DNA of 64,000 nucleotides, taken from the NCBI GenBank assembly GCA_024500155.1, contig CM044867.1, forward strand, positions 9,251,632 to 9,315,631. The letters run 5' to 3'. The DNA comes from Chenopodium formosanum. Its lineage: Eukaryota; Streptophyta; Magnoliopsida; Caryophyllales; Amaranthaceae. Below are positions 1 to 11,440 of the stretch, one piece after another. Below the pieces are notes generated by a model. It ran no database searches. It was not told the DNA's origin and worked only from the letters and a program-made list of their open reading frames with translations. The position numbers were made by a program, and so were the translations under genes. Within the stretch, counting starts at the first letter, position 1. Each line of letters starts with the position of its first letter.

Positions 1-3000
1 TGTGGGTTAAGAAGTACTCGGGGTCAAGGTATCCCTGCAAATGACGTCAAAGATGATTAGTTTATCATTTGCAATCCATTTTTCTATAGAAATTTTAGAG
101 CCAAATGGTGAATAAAGTTAACAGCATATTGTGAATGCACCAGAGAAACATATTATATGAGTCCCTCTTAAAGGTTTTACAGCCTTTGAAAACTTGAAAA
201 ATACACTTATTCTTACACTGGAGTACCAACTACCAACACCGTAAAAAGATATAGCAGGCTAGCGACCTACATAGGCTACATTGGAGATGTTTCTGTCTAC
301 TAAATCATGTACCTATGCATGAAAAAGGTATTTTAGGCTTTGTAGCTACCTTTTATTTATTTCCTCAATTTAACAGTTGAAAGCAACAAAAGCACCTTCA
401 ACTTGGCGCATCTCTGAATTAACTAAATGTGGCTTTACAGATAATTTTATGATCCTGAATTAACTAATCTGTACAACCAGAAGTTTCAGGTTGACTGCCT
501 AGCAAATTAAACCTGCTATGAAAAAATTCCAAACAGAACGAAATTGATTTCACAAAATCACAAATGTTTTAAACAGAGTGGAATTGATTTCACATAATCG
601 TAGAAACATACCTAATGTGATCAGCTCTAATTGTTACATTCTAAATGACAATTTACTTTTGTGGCTAATATCAAAGTTGATCTATGACTCATGTCCCTAT
701 TTAATTTTCTCCTTTACAAATATGTGGTTGTGGAAGACACTCTATTGGTATCAATCTGAAAGTCTTTGTCAATACTTAAGTGAATATGAATCTTCTAAAC
801 TATGTATCTATTGAATACTTTTACTTCCTGTTTAATTGCCAGTAATAAATAGTGGTGATGGCCAAAACTCTAATCAATATTGCAAGAAAACTTGTCATTG
901 TCCATTGTGATAGAAGCATAGAACCATATTCTAGAATCATGTGTAATTTTTTAATAATAAATCTTTCAATACCACTGACTACCCCCATAATCCCATATAT
1001 AAGTGGTATAGAGTAGTAAAGTATATTTGTGAAGAAAACACATTTTGTTAGTCATGTTAGATATGGAGAAGCATTACCTTGAACATTTTCATCGGAATTT
1101 TCTTACAAACTTACTTAGATTATTTACCATTATGGGCTTTATGGCATTACCTCTATTTAATAGGCCGTCAATGATTATTTTGCCGCAGTATAGCAAAAAT
1201 TGTATAAATCTAGAAATTCTTAACAATGCAAGGAGCATTCAGAAGCCGAGACAAGATTCTACTATGTAGGTAACTTCACATATCACACATATTTTACGCA
1301 GTAAAAAGTTAAAAACCATACCGGTGTCCCTTTAACAACTGTAGATACATGAGTTGGGGTAAGTCCTTCAACGTCAGGAACTGGTGCAAGTCGTGATAGT
1401 CCAAAATCAGCAACTTTTGCCATATATTTGGAGTCTAGTAATATGTTGGTGGCCTTTATATCTCGATGAAATATTGGAGGATCAGCTTCAGTATGCAAGT
1501 AAAGGACCCCCTTGGCAGAACCTAGTGCAACTCTTAATCTTGAGGCGAAGTTCAGAGGTTGTTGGCACTTAGCTGTTGCAAGAAACCAGCTGATCATCAA
1601 GCTCTTAGACATAAAATATAAAATTACACTCTTTGAGGAAAGAAATTATCAGTTATGTCATTGTGAAATGATTAAATCCGTGGATCAATTCAGACTTTAA
1701 CTTCCAACCGGCTTATCTCTTCATTCATTATCAATTTAGATGGAATAATGACAAGTACCTTTAGTAAGATATATGAATCAGAGTTAGTATGGCATTCATA
1801 CCCGAAATATGTTCCCTTAAAGTTCCATTTGGCATAAATTCATAAATCAGCATCTGCATAAACAATCACAAGATAAAGAAAACAATTCCAATAATCCTTT
1901 AGCACAGAAGTTAAGTGACAATCAGTAATTTCTGAAAAGAAAACTTGAGCACAACTTATTTAATAACTGCAGTATTAATTGATTGTATATAAACTGAAGA
2001 GCATTGGCAGATTAAAGGAAAGTTGGATACCTGTTCACCTTCTTCATCACAATAGCCAACCAAAGAGACAAGATTCCGATGATGTAGCCTTGATAGCAAC
2101 TCTATTTCTGTAAAAAATTCCTTGTCACCCTGTAATGATCCATCTTGTGCGCGTTTGATAGCCACTACCGAGCCATCAGCAAGAATTCCTTTATATACCT
2201 TTCCATAGCCTCCTTGCCCCACTTGCTGTGATTCAGAAAAGTTGTTGGTAGCAACTGCCATTTCCTCATAACTGAACCCCTTGACCCCATCAATTTTGAT
2301 GGGGTTTCTGGACACTCCTGATGTACACATGCAGATACAATGTTATACTGGAAAAGAAAACAATAAAGAAAAAAAAGTTTCTTTTTTCTTTCAAGTAAAA
2401 TTCAATGGTTCAAACTCTCATCCCGTTCACCTTTTTTTTCTCTTTTCAAACATTTTCTCTTGCTTATTTCTCTCCCATAATCCACTTATTACAAATATTT
2501 ACATGTACAAGAATTGTTTACAGTTGCTTACCCCGGCGACGGCTGTATGGACCTCCATGGGGCCTCCTCCTTAAATATATTTTATAAATAAGAAGTGATA
2601 CAGCTGCTGATAAGGTAACTGCAAAAGCTAATGTCCCAAGTATTATACCAGCAAGTGCTCCACCGCTTACTCCACCAGACTTTGATGCAGGTATACCAAA
2701 ATCTGCAGTAGCATATATCATAAATGTTGATGAATGTTGTCCCAAGTATTACAATCACATACAATAATTTTGGTTGTGATAAAAGATAAAAAATTATTTT
2801 TCAAATGAGTTCTTTTAGGTCTGATACATAGTGAAACAAGTTTGTATTTACTTCACATTCTGAAAATACCAAAAAGGCAATTGATACTGAAACACAGTCA
2901 ATTGCACCTTAAGAAGTATCTTTGAGATTCTTTCAATGGAGTATTACCTGCATGTATAGACCTAAGACCATAATTATTCATGTGTTTAGAATAGATAGGA

Positions 3001-6000
3001 TAGAAGCGAAATTTTTTAAGGGGAATGCAAATTATGCAATTAGGGAAGGGAAGAAAGAACCAAAGTAACTATCTCGAACAAATGAAATGTACAGAGTTGA
3101 GTCCAGTGGAAGGGGGTAATTCAGCTAAAATCACAAAGCCCACTCCATGAAAAAAGCTTATATCTCAACTTTCATTCTTTGACAACCCAGAAAAAGTAAG
3201 CTCAATAAATTAAAAGGTTTAGAGATTTAGACATGCCTTTCTTGTAAGGATCCAGTAGGATGAAGTCAAGCAATTCATAAGGTCCAAAAGTATCATTATC
3301 TGGTACCTGCCATCCAGTAAACATTCTCCAGATACGCCGAACTTCACTACTATTGAAAACATGAGAGCTGTTTTCAGGAAAAAGCTTCAAGGACATCTTC
3401 AGCCGAGGGCCTTCTTGCCATGTGATAGAATTTATGTCTAGCTGGGAAAAATTTAATCTGAGACCAGATGATAGGTATTCCTCGAATCCATTCTGGTATG
3501 GTCCAAAACGTAAAAATCCAGGACTTTTCAAACGATATTCAATGATCAAAGGTGCAGCACAGACACAAGACTCAGGATGACCAGGTGGATACTCATAAGA
3601 TGGTGGACATGCTTGGCTTGGACAAGAGAGCGGAACATTTTTAGGGATTTCGCTTTCAATCCCATCTTGATTTGAACCACAAAAGCGGTCCAAGTTTTCC
3701 CTTGAGCACAAAGGATTCCCTTCAAGGCTGAGGTTATAATTCAGAAAAGTTATAATCATGAAAACAAGCTTCTTACATGTTTTCATCACTATTACTTAAA
3801 GACAGAATATATAGTTAGAAGTTTAGACTTTACTGAAGTGTAACATTTGGCGGAATGTTGGTACTCCCTGAGATGTTTGACAGCATATTATTCTTAAAAT
3901 CTCTGCAATGTTCAAGACACCGTAAAATTAAAATCAAGCACAAAAAAAGAAAAAAGAAGTTAATGAATTCAGTCATCATAATCAAATGAGAAGAGAACAA
4001 GGCAAAGAATTTCATGCCAGGATTGTTAAGAATGTAAACTAAATGCATGTAGAAGTACCATAAATGTAATAGAGGTAGATGTCTGATGTAGGGGAATGGG
4101 TTATGACTTACAAGATAAGTTTGTGACCGTTGGTTAAAGTTCTATTTTCCCAAATTGTGGCAGGAACGGAACCATTCAGCTTATTATCTGCAAGTGACCT
4201 GCAACAGAGGAGTAATTACAAATATTTTCTGAAAAAATACTTTAGCAGAATATAATTTCTTGAATAACAAGTTTTAGTTATTATTTAAGAAACTAGAAAT
4301 GAAGGAACCAGGTCTTACAGTCTCTCAATAAAAGGCAGCCTCGAAAAATTGACAGGTATATTTCCAGTAAGACTGTTGTTTGACAAAATGCTGCAAAAAG
4401 TCATGAACATATGTTAAAATCGATGATAAAATTGTATTGATAAGGGTTATATTGCATCCAGGATATCATCTAATCTATATAACCATAGGGCCTCTGCACA
4501 TCAAGGGAACTTACATAGTGGTCATATTATCTGAAAACTTGTTAGATGGTATGGAGCCACTCAACTGATTTGAACTGAGGTCTCTGAAACTCAGAAAACA
4601 GGAAACGGAGACATTAGTGCTACACTGGCTACTATAAAACAGAATAGGCAAATAAATGCCAATAGCATATTATGCAAGATTAAGGAAGTAACTGAAGTCT
4701 GTAAAAGCAGGCTTCAATCACGGAGTAATACGGAGTAAGCAGAACTTGTGGGCTTACATATAACTTAGTTGTGGTATTTTGCTCAAGTCGGGAATTTCTC
4801 CTTGTAATCCACAGTTCCTCAGACTCCTAACAAACCACCAAAGATGAAAAGTAGCAGAAAAGGTCAACATTAAGAAACTCTACGTGCTGATTAAAAGTAG
4901 ATTGGTCCTCCGTTAAAGGCTGGACGTAAGAAGTAACTTGAAGAATCATGGGAAAAGTACAGACTTATAAAATCACAAACTGTTTAAACGTTAATTAATA
5001 CAGTATATTAGAACTAGTCATCTTCCAGGTAAATTTCGGTTGATAATTCCCTTAAAATAGCGGAAAAAAAAAAGGTAGTATAAATTAAAAGGACATTGGG
5101 AATTTTGAATACAATAAATTTTTTACACCCTCAAGCTTCATGCAGTCAGTAGTTTTTATCTTAGAAAACCCTTCAGTTGAGTAGTATCAGTAAATGAACT
5201 AGTATTTGCCTATTATAAGATAATGAACTTCTTACATTTTCAGCAATTTAGACATGTTGCTATAGCTTGCTGGAATGGTAGTCCCATCAAAGTGGTTGTT
5301 GTCAAGTTGGCTGCATTGTAAGGAAAAGATAAGTATCAAGAGTTGATCATAACAGTAAATTACAATAAAAAAAAGTCCTGTAAAGGAAAGAGATTATGGC
5401 TATAAGAATATAAAGATCACTAGCTGCAAAGCACACATGGTGTGACAATTTTTCTGCTCTGCGCATGCAGCAGAATGACACAGCAAGAATTATATCACCC
5501 ATATAATTTTTGCGATATTACACAGTTATAGAGTAAAAATACATAGATGGATGGAGGATCTCCACAATTTGGCAAAAGAACTTGGACTCGTCAAATCAGT
5601 AACATGTCTGATCATTTTCATATTGTAGTCTGATCTGCTATGTTTAGAAAGTATGTAGGCCTTGAGAGAGCAGAAGAGGTGTGTGCTTCCTACGTGTAGT
5701 TGAAAGAAGAGAAAATATTTCCCAAAATATTATTGCTAAATCTTGTTAATTGATTGATTTCTTGCATTTTTCTGCACCTGTATTACAAGGATTTCATTGA
5801 TTGATGTGCAATGTGATTGGGGTTTGCGTTCTTTCTTTTTTACAAGCTCTCACTGTGCTCGTAACTTGTAAACTTTGTTCTTCCAAAGAACTTACTTTTG
5901 CTTTAGTGCTTATTCATAACATAACAGTACAAGAAAAAAAAGGAGAAATTTAACAAATTCAGTTAACAGAACTTACATGATCAGCAAGTTGGGCAGTTCA

Positions 6001-8315
6001 GAGAACTCAGGGGGAAGATGACCTGAAAGGTTGTTATTGTCTAGCAGACTGCCACATAATTTGGTCAGCTAAGAAAAAAAGAATGTAATGTTCTGATGCA
6101 AAGAAAAAACTTATATGAAATAAATATCGAATTTTTGCTTGTAATATAAACAGGGAGAATTTATCAACTTACAAGTGAACAAGTGCTGGCAGTCTTGATA
6201 GTTCATGAGGAATTTGACCACTAATAGAATTGTTATTCATATGGCTGCAATTAGTGTTAGAGCATCCGGTGAAATTTTTTCTTTTTATTTTTTTTAAACA
6301 AAAACAAGAGGACATATTATAAGGAAATACTTTAGGTATACAGAAACAAAAATGGACTTACAAGTGCTTTGTTTTATTTAAGTTTGCAAATGATTTAGGT
6401 AGCTCCCCTGATATCTTGTTTTGATCAATCTGTATACGGTTTAGATTAGGAAGATATCCAAGCTCTTCTGGCAAGGGACCTGTCAGCTGGTTTCCGTTCA
6501 CGAGCCTAAAACACCCATAAGTAGATGAATATATGAATTTACTACAGAAGGCATTACAGAAGTGTACATAGTAGTAGAGAAGTTCTTATATTAAGGCAAC
6601 AATGGTACATATAGCCGGATAAGTTTCAAAGTGGTACGACTTCGTGAGAAAATATTGAATGTATATGGTCATTCTTAAAGAAAAAGTAGCTTACAAGAGT
6701 TCCAATGTTTTGATATTTCCTATCTCCTTTGGTATGCTCCCACTTATTTTGTTCCACATAAAGTCCCTTCAAAAAACCAAAATATAGAGCCGGATTATTA
6801 TACAAAATAACACTAGCCTAAGACCTTGATATTTGAGTATCCTTGTGGAAAGATGATAATTAGAGCATCAAAAAGTTTGGCTCAGAGACTCACAAAATTT
6901 TCAAGTAGGTTAAGTTTCCAAGTTCTGGTGACAATGAACCTGATAAATTCATATTCAGGAGTTCCCTGTAAGTAAAACAAGAAATGTTACTGACATTGAA
7001 CTAGGATATATGAAAGAATGTCCTAGATTCTGGAAGCATAGTGTATGTTAGTGGATAGAAAGAGCAGCACCGATCCATTTTATAACATATTATTATTGGT
7101 CCTGCCTTGTACAGAAGTACTTTATACAAGCTTGGATAAAGACTTACAATTCCTGTACATGCATATAACCATCATTCAACGTCTCATTGTAGCAAATAAT
7201 GCCTGTCCAATTAGATGAGCAAGGATCTCCCCGGTCCCAGTTGCTTAAGTTCTTCATTGGATCAACCAAATTTCTTCTTATTTCTTTCAAAGCGCTAACT
7301 GTAGAGAATAAAGCGATTCAAGAAAGTTGAATATGTGTCTTAGTGAGCAACAAGGAAACCATATTTTAGACAACCTGTTGTCATGTTAATTCAAACTACC
7401 TTAAGCTACATGTCTCCTGAGAGTGGAAGCAGTTTAAGTATAACGAGCTCATAAGCAGCGCAGCTCTCATATAATATAAGGGAAAATACTGCAACTGAAA
7501 GTAAGAAACACTGAATTGTACTTCGTAAAATCTAAGCCAAATTATGCAGGACTTCGAAGGGACACCACTATTCAAGTCTAATTTGGTTAGAGGTAAGACT
7601 AAGTCAGCTCATGTTTTGACTTAGCTCCCTCCCAAACGTGCCTAAAGACGAGATATCTACTCGATTTAAGCTAGTCTTTCTTTCTAAATTCCAACCATAA
7701 ACACCAAAATATTGGCTAAGACCAAACACAATCTTCCAAAGTAATCAAGTCATAACTTCTCACTAGAACAATATATTCATTAGCTATTCATCAAACAATT
7801 TGACATAAAACTTTTATCTATTGAATTCAAGATCCAATGCCCCCATCAAATTGGAAACTGTCTATCTCACACTATGTATAATTTACTAAACCACACAACT
7901 TATGTACCTACATTATGTAAATATTAATCCAATTTTGGGTGAGATCGTCTCACACTAACTTAACATAAAATTATTACCCCCCTCAAAAAGTAACAAGTTT
8001 GCTCCTTAAATAGAAACAGTCACCCGGTCTCACAATAAATTATTGTAAACGTCCTTTATTATCTTTATCCGTGACTGTTTCATCCACATATATTTTTCCC
8101 AACACAAACAAAAAAGAACAAAAAAAAACACAAAACAGAACAAAAACAAACAAAACTATGTAAAAACAAAAATGACAGCAACATGAAACAGAAAAAGATT
8201 GACCTTCAGAAGGATCAGTAACTTGAGCCTGAACTCCAATTGACAGACACAGACAAACTGCCAACAGCAGTAGCAGAGTACTCCTCATCCCCAATTCTTG
8301 ACATACCCACTTCAT
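1..8315 (-). CDS. LRR receptor-like kinase, subfamily VIII-1 (At1g06840-like), 3' end cut by window
   Basis: Plasma-membrane leucine-rich-repeat receptor kinase. Exons read by eye: 8204-8315, 7148-7298, 6894-6965, 6695-6766, 6362-6505, 6173-6244, 5977-6048, 5236-5310, 4758-4826, 4515-4583, 4319-4390, 4112-4198, 3834-3902, 3237-3727, 2532-2702, 2031-2317, 1802-1853, 1322-1572 and ..34; phases agree. The start gives a signal peptide (MKWVCQELGMRSTLLLLLAV); a second Met lies 9 codons in. An N-terminal LRR cap (NWDRGDPCSSNWTGIICY) is followed by about ten LRRs, mostly one per 69-75 bp phase-2 exon. A Cys-rich juxtamembrane part (ACPPSYEYPPGHPESCVC) and a TM helix (ALAGIILGTLAFAVTLSAAV) follow. 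The kinase shows GQGGYGKVYKG, VAIK, HRDIKATNILLD, DFGLS and, in the last exon, GYLDPEYFLTH, so it is an RD kinase with a complete catalytic core up to the edge. The subfamily includes HPCA1-related receptors; the ligand is unknown. The rest of the kinase lobe lies outside the window. Confidence 0.93.
35..1321 (-). other. long last intron of the LRR-RLK gene
   Basis: About 1.29 kb between the exon ending with KGTP (donor gtatgg, read on the minus strand) and the exon starting GYLDPEY (acceptor ttgcag). It is AT-rich, and I see no second gene or clear transposon inside. Short open frames here look like chance. Confidence 0.8.
7299..8203 (-). other. first intron of the LRR-RLK gene
   Basis: About 905 bp separating the signal-peptide exon from the LRR-cap exon. 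The donor follows the codons for DPSE and the acceptor is ctctacag, both minus strand. No internal gene or MITE was recognised. Confidence 0.8.
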
Positions 8316-10690
8316 ATCTTCCCTTCAAAAATCAAACTCAATCTCAAACAATCAATCAGAAGCTTAAGCCACCGACGACGACAGCACGAACCCAACAGGC
8401 TAAGTTGGAATAATTTGTAAGAATACAATAATAAACATAGAATTAATGGACTTTAGGATTGTCATACTACATTAAAATGTCCACTTTCCCACCTTCCCAA
8501 TGAAAGATAATTTGATATTATTTGGTTGATGTGATGTAATGACAGTTGAAATTTAAGGAAAAATGTATAGTAATTGACCAAGTCAGTCATCATGTTTATG
8601 ACCCAATTGTATTCAATTTGATATGTTTCAACAACTGCCATCATATTGCTGATGTTTATAGTTTATTTGTGTTCTGAGTCAGGGGTGTGTGCTTGACTTT
8701 TGGTGCCTGAAATATGACGGCTAACTACTACAGGTGGGCTGACCACCAATATTTAGACTTGGTGAAAGGTAAAATGAATGAATAATGATCTAGTAAAGTT
8801 CAACCCGTCCCGAAGTAATTGACTTAGATCGATCACGGATTCACGGGACTAGAGTTAGAGCCTTAGAGGTGGTCACGAGCCGAGTTGAGCCGAGTTTTGA
8901 TATAAGATGGTTGGGTTTAGCTTAATTTTACTGATTTGGGGCGTTGGGTTGAGTTGGAGTAGAACTACGTAGTCTAGCTTGTATAACCTCATTCGAAAAA
9001 ATTGAAATCACCCGATATTAATTCAATTGATTTTTAACCTAGTCTAGTTTGATAAGATGAATTGTCACATCAGATCGGAAACCCTTACATGTTAACCTAA
9101 CCAACTTTATGGGCTAAACACTTTAAAGTAAAGGAAAAGATAAGAGAAAATCCTACTCTTAAAGTACCCCATATTACATATATTCCTTGTGTTAAAACTT
9201 TCTCCATGTATGACACTTGTATATGGAGTAATTTTAGCTTTTTAATATTTTAAATTAAATAATGAACAAGTAAAAAACAACATATGTGTCCAAAAAAAAA
9301 AAAAAAAAAAAAAACCTAAAGAGTTCTATTTTTAAAATACACATTGAGATAAATCTTAAAATTTCTTTAGAAAAAAACATTAAAGTAATTTATATGGACA
9401 GTGGACATGTCAAAGAATATGTATTTATTTAAATAATACTCAAATGGAGTATTGGTTTTTATAATTTCCTTATTCATCTTCAAGTATTATTTAATGGATC
9501 ATTACAATAGTTTTAGGACCTTTTACTCAAATGGTTTTCATAGTAAAAAAGGCATTCATAGCAATAAATAAATTAATTAAAATAAAGCCATAAAGTCATT
9601 TCTATTTCATTTCTCTTCTAACTGAGATATTTTAGTACCACAATTTAATTAATTACATTTTATCGTACAATTTCCTTCGAAGAGTTCAAAGTAATTTTCT
9701 TCAAAGAGTTAAATGACCCTCCTTCACTCCTTGTGTCATGTTGGCATTATTCATTCTAATGGTATGCTCAAGGTAAAGTGGGGATCAAGGGTTGGTGTGG
9801 AAAGAGATTTAATTATTTAAAGGTATAATTAACACTATATTAGAAATGGCAAATCTTCACCAAAAAATATATATAAGAAATGGCAAATGGACAAGCTGAG
9901 TCAAATAATCCATACTCACTCTACCATCCAAGCAGATTTCCAATACCCCACCTATGACCACTTATTAAAATACATACCACCATTTTGCAATGCCTACTTG
10001 TAAGGATTTTTACTTTTAAAAATTTATTTGATAGTTATGATTTAAGGTAAACATTGGTAAAACGTGTAAATATGGGCTAAGAAGATGGATATGAGGCAAG
10101 TATGATTTCAAACCAACCCTCTATCCAGTACATTTGGGTACGGCAGCTTGGTAGGTATAACTTTTAATATCCATACCCGCTTCTATCTTGAAAAATCGTA
10201 CTCATTCCCACTCCAAGTAAGACTAGTACAGTGCAAAATTCGCAGTAATAAGCCCACTTTTGTCACCCTTAACTTCTAGAAAAAAACATCATGCCTATCA
10301 GTGCTAAATTAGCATTGTATTTGTCAAACCGATGGAAAGTGGTAACATTGAACCCTCACATAGTTGCATACACGCAGGAATTTCCAAAAAAAAAAAAATT
10401 GTATAATTTCGCCAATAATTATTCTCTTATAGACATGGTAAAACAGAAGTAGTTGGTTAGTCAAAAGTGAGAGTGAGAGTTGATAAAATCAATGATAACA
10501 TCAGCAGCAACATCATTAGACTCCGAGTGTGTCCCCCTTTGTACCATGGATATCCGGCCTGCTTAATCCATGTGACTCGTCACAGCGTCACTGTGCCAGA
10601 CTATCAGTATTCAGCTCCTTGATCATATAGCCTTGCTGGTCCCCCTACCATATACATTTATTAGCCGCCTTCCAGTTTTGCCAAGACATG
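8316..10690. other. intergenic, no gene recognised
   Basis: AT-rich sequence upstream of the LRR-RLK. The first 150 bp or so should hold its 5'UTR and promoter. A run of about 24 A lies near 9291-9314. No coding exon, MITE pair or RNA gene stands out. Confidence 0.6.
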
Positions 10691-11030
10691 TGCTGCTGTT
10701 TGTGTGTGCGTGTAAGAGAGGGGGAGGAGGAGAGGGTGGTGCAGTGAAAGACCGAGGCGGTAGTCACAGCCACAGCTGCAGCTGGATAACGAAATTATGA
10801 CCGAGGAGATCATTCAGGATGAACCGCGAGTTTATCACATTTACCTTTCTCAACTTCTCATATTTCTGTTTTGCAAATTGTTACTAGTCAGATTCTTGTT
10901 TGATTAAGAGATTAGTCCTTCAGATCAGAGCTTATTGTCATTCATTTAGTACTCGGATTAAATGCGCTCTTTTGTAGGAAATGGACGATACAGCTGATTC
11001 TATAGTTTTAGTAAAGGGCTAAAGGCCCTA
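10690..11030 (+). other. possible short transcribed or coding remnant
   Basis: A purine-rich GT/GAG stretch (about 10700-10745) is followed by a GC-richer patch with an ATG near 10798. That ATG opens a short frame (MTEEIIQDEPRVYHIYLSQL...) ending after about 36 codons. It looks more gene-like than its surroundings, like a 5'UTR plus first exon, but no continuation or homology is recognised. It may be chance. Confidence 0.15.
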
Positions 11031-11440
11031 TTCTGAACTTTTATTAGGCAATTTTTACGTATGAACGGAAGATGAAGGCACATTCACAAACCTGAGAAGA
11101 GTTTTGAAAAGTTTTACTTTTACTGGGGCAGATAAGAGCAGAGAATAAGACCAATACCTCAGAGATAACATGATGCTGATCTATTTCTGGGTTCATCAGT
11201 CATCTACTGCCTGAAACTAGGTTCCGCTGCATGATTAATGTAGTTCAGCATTCAACTTCTGGCTTTCTACCTCTGACTGCAGCAACTCAGAAATATTGCT
11301 TCAAAGCAAGAAGAAAAAAAGGAAAAGGGAAAAAAAATGCACACTAGTGAGGATGATCATAATTCAAAATAACCCAGAATGGTGATGAGCACCAAACTTT
11401 CATTTCAAAAGCTTACAGTTTAATACAATACATATTTATA

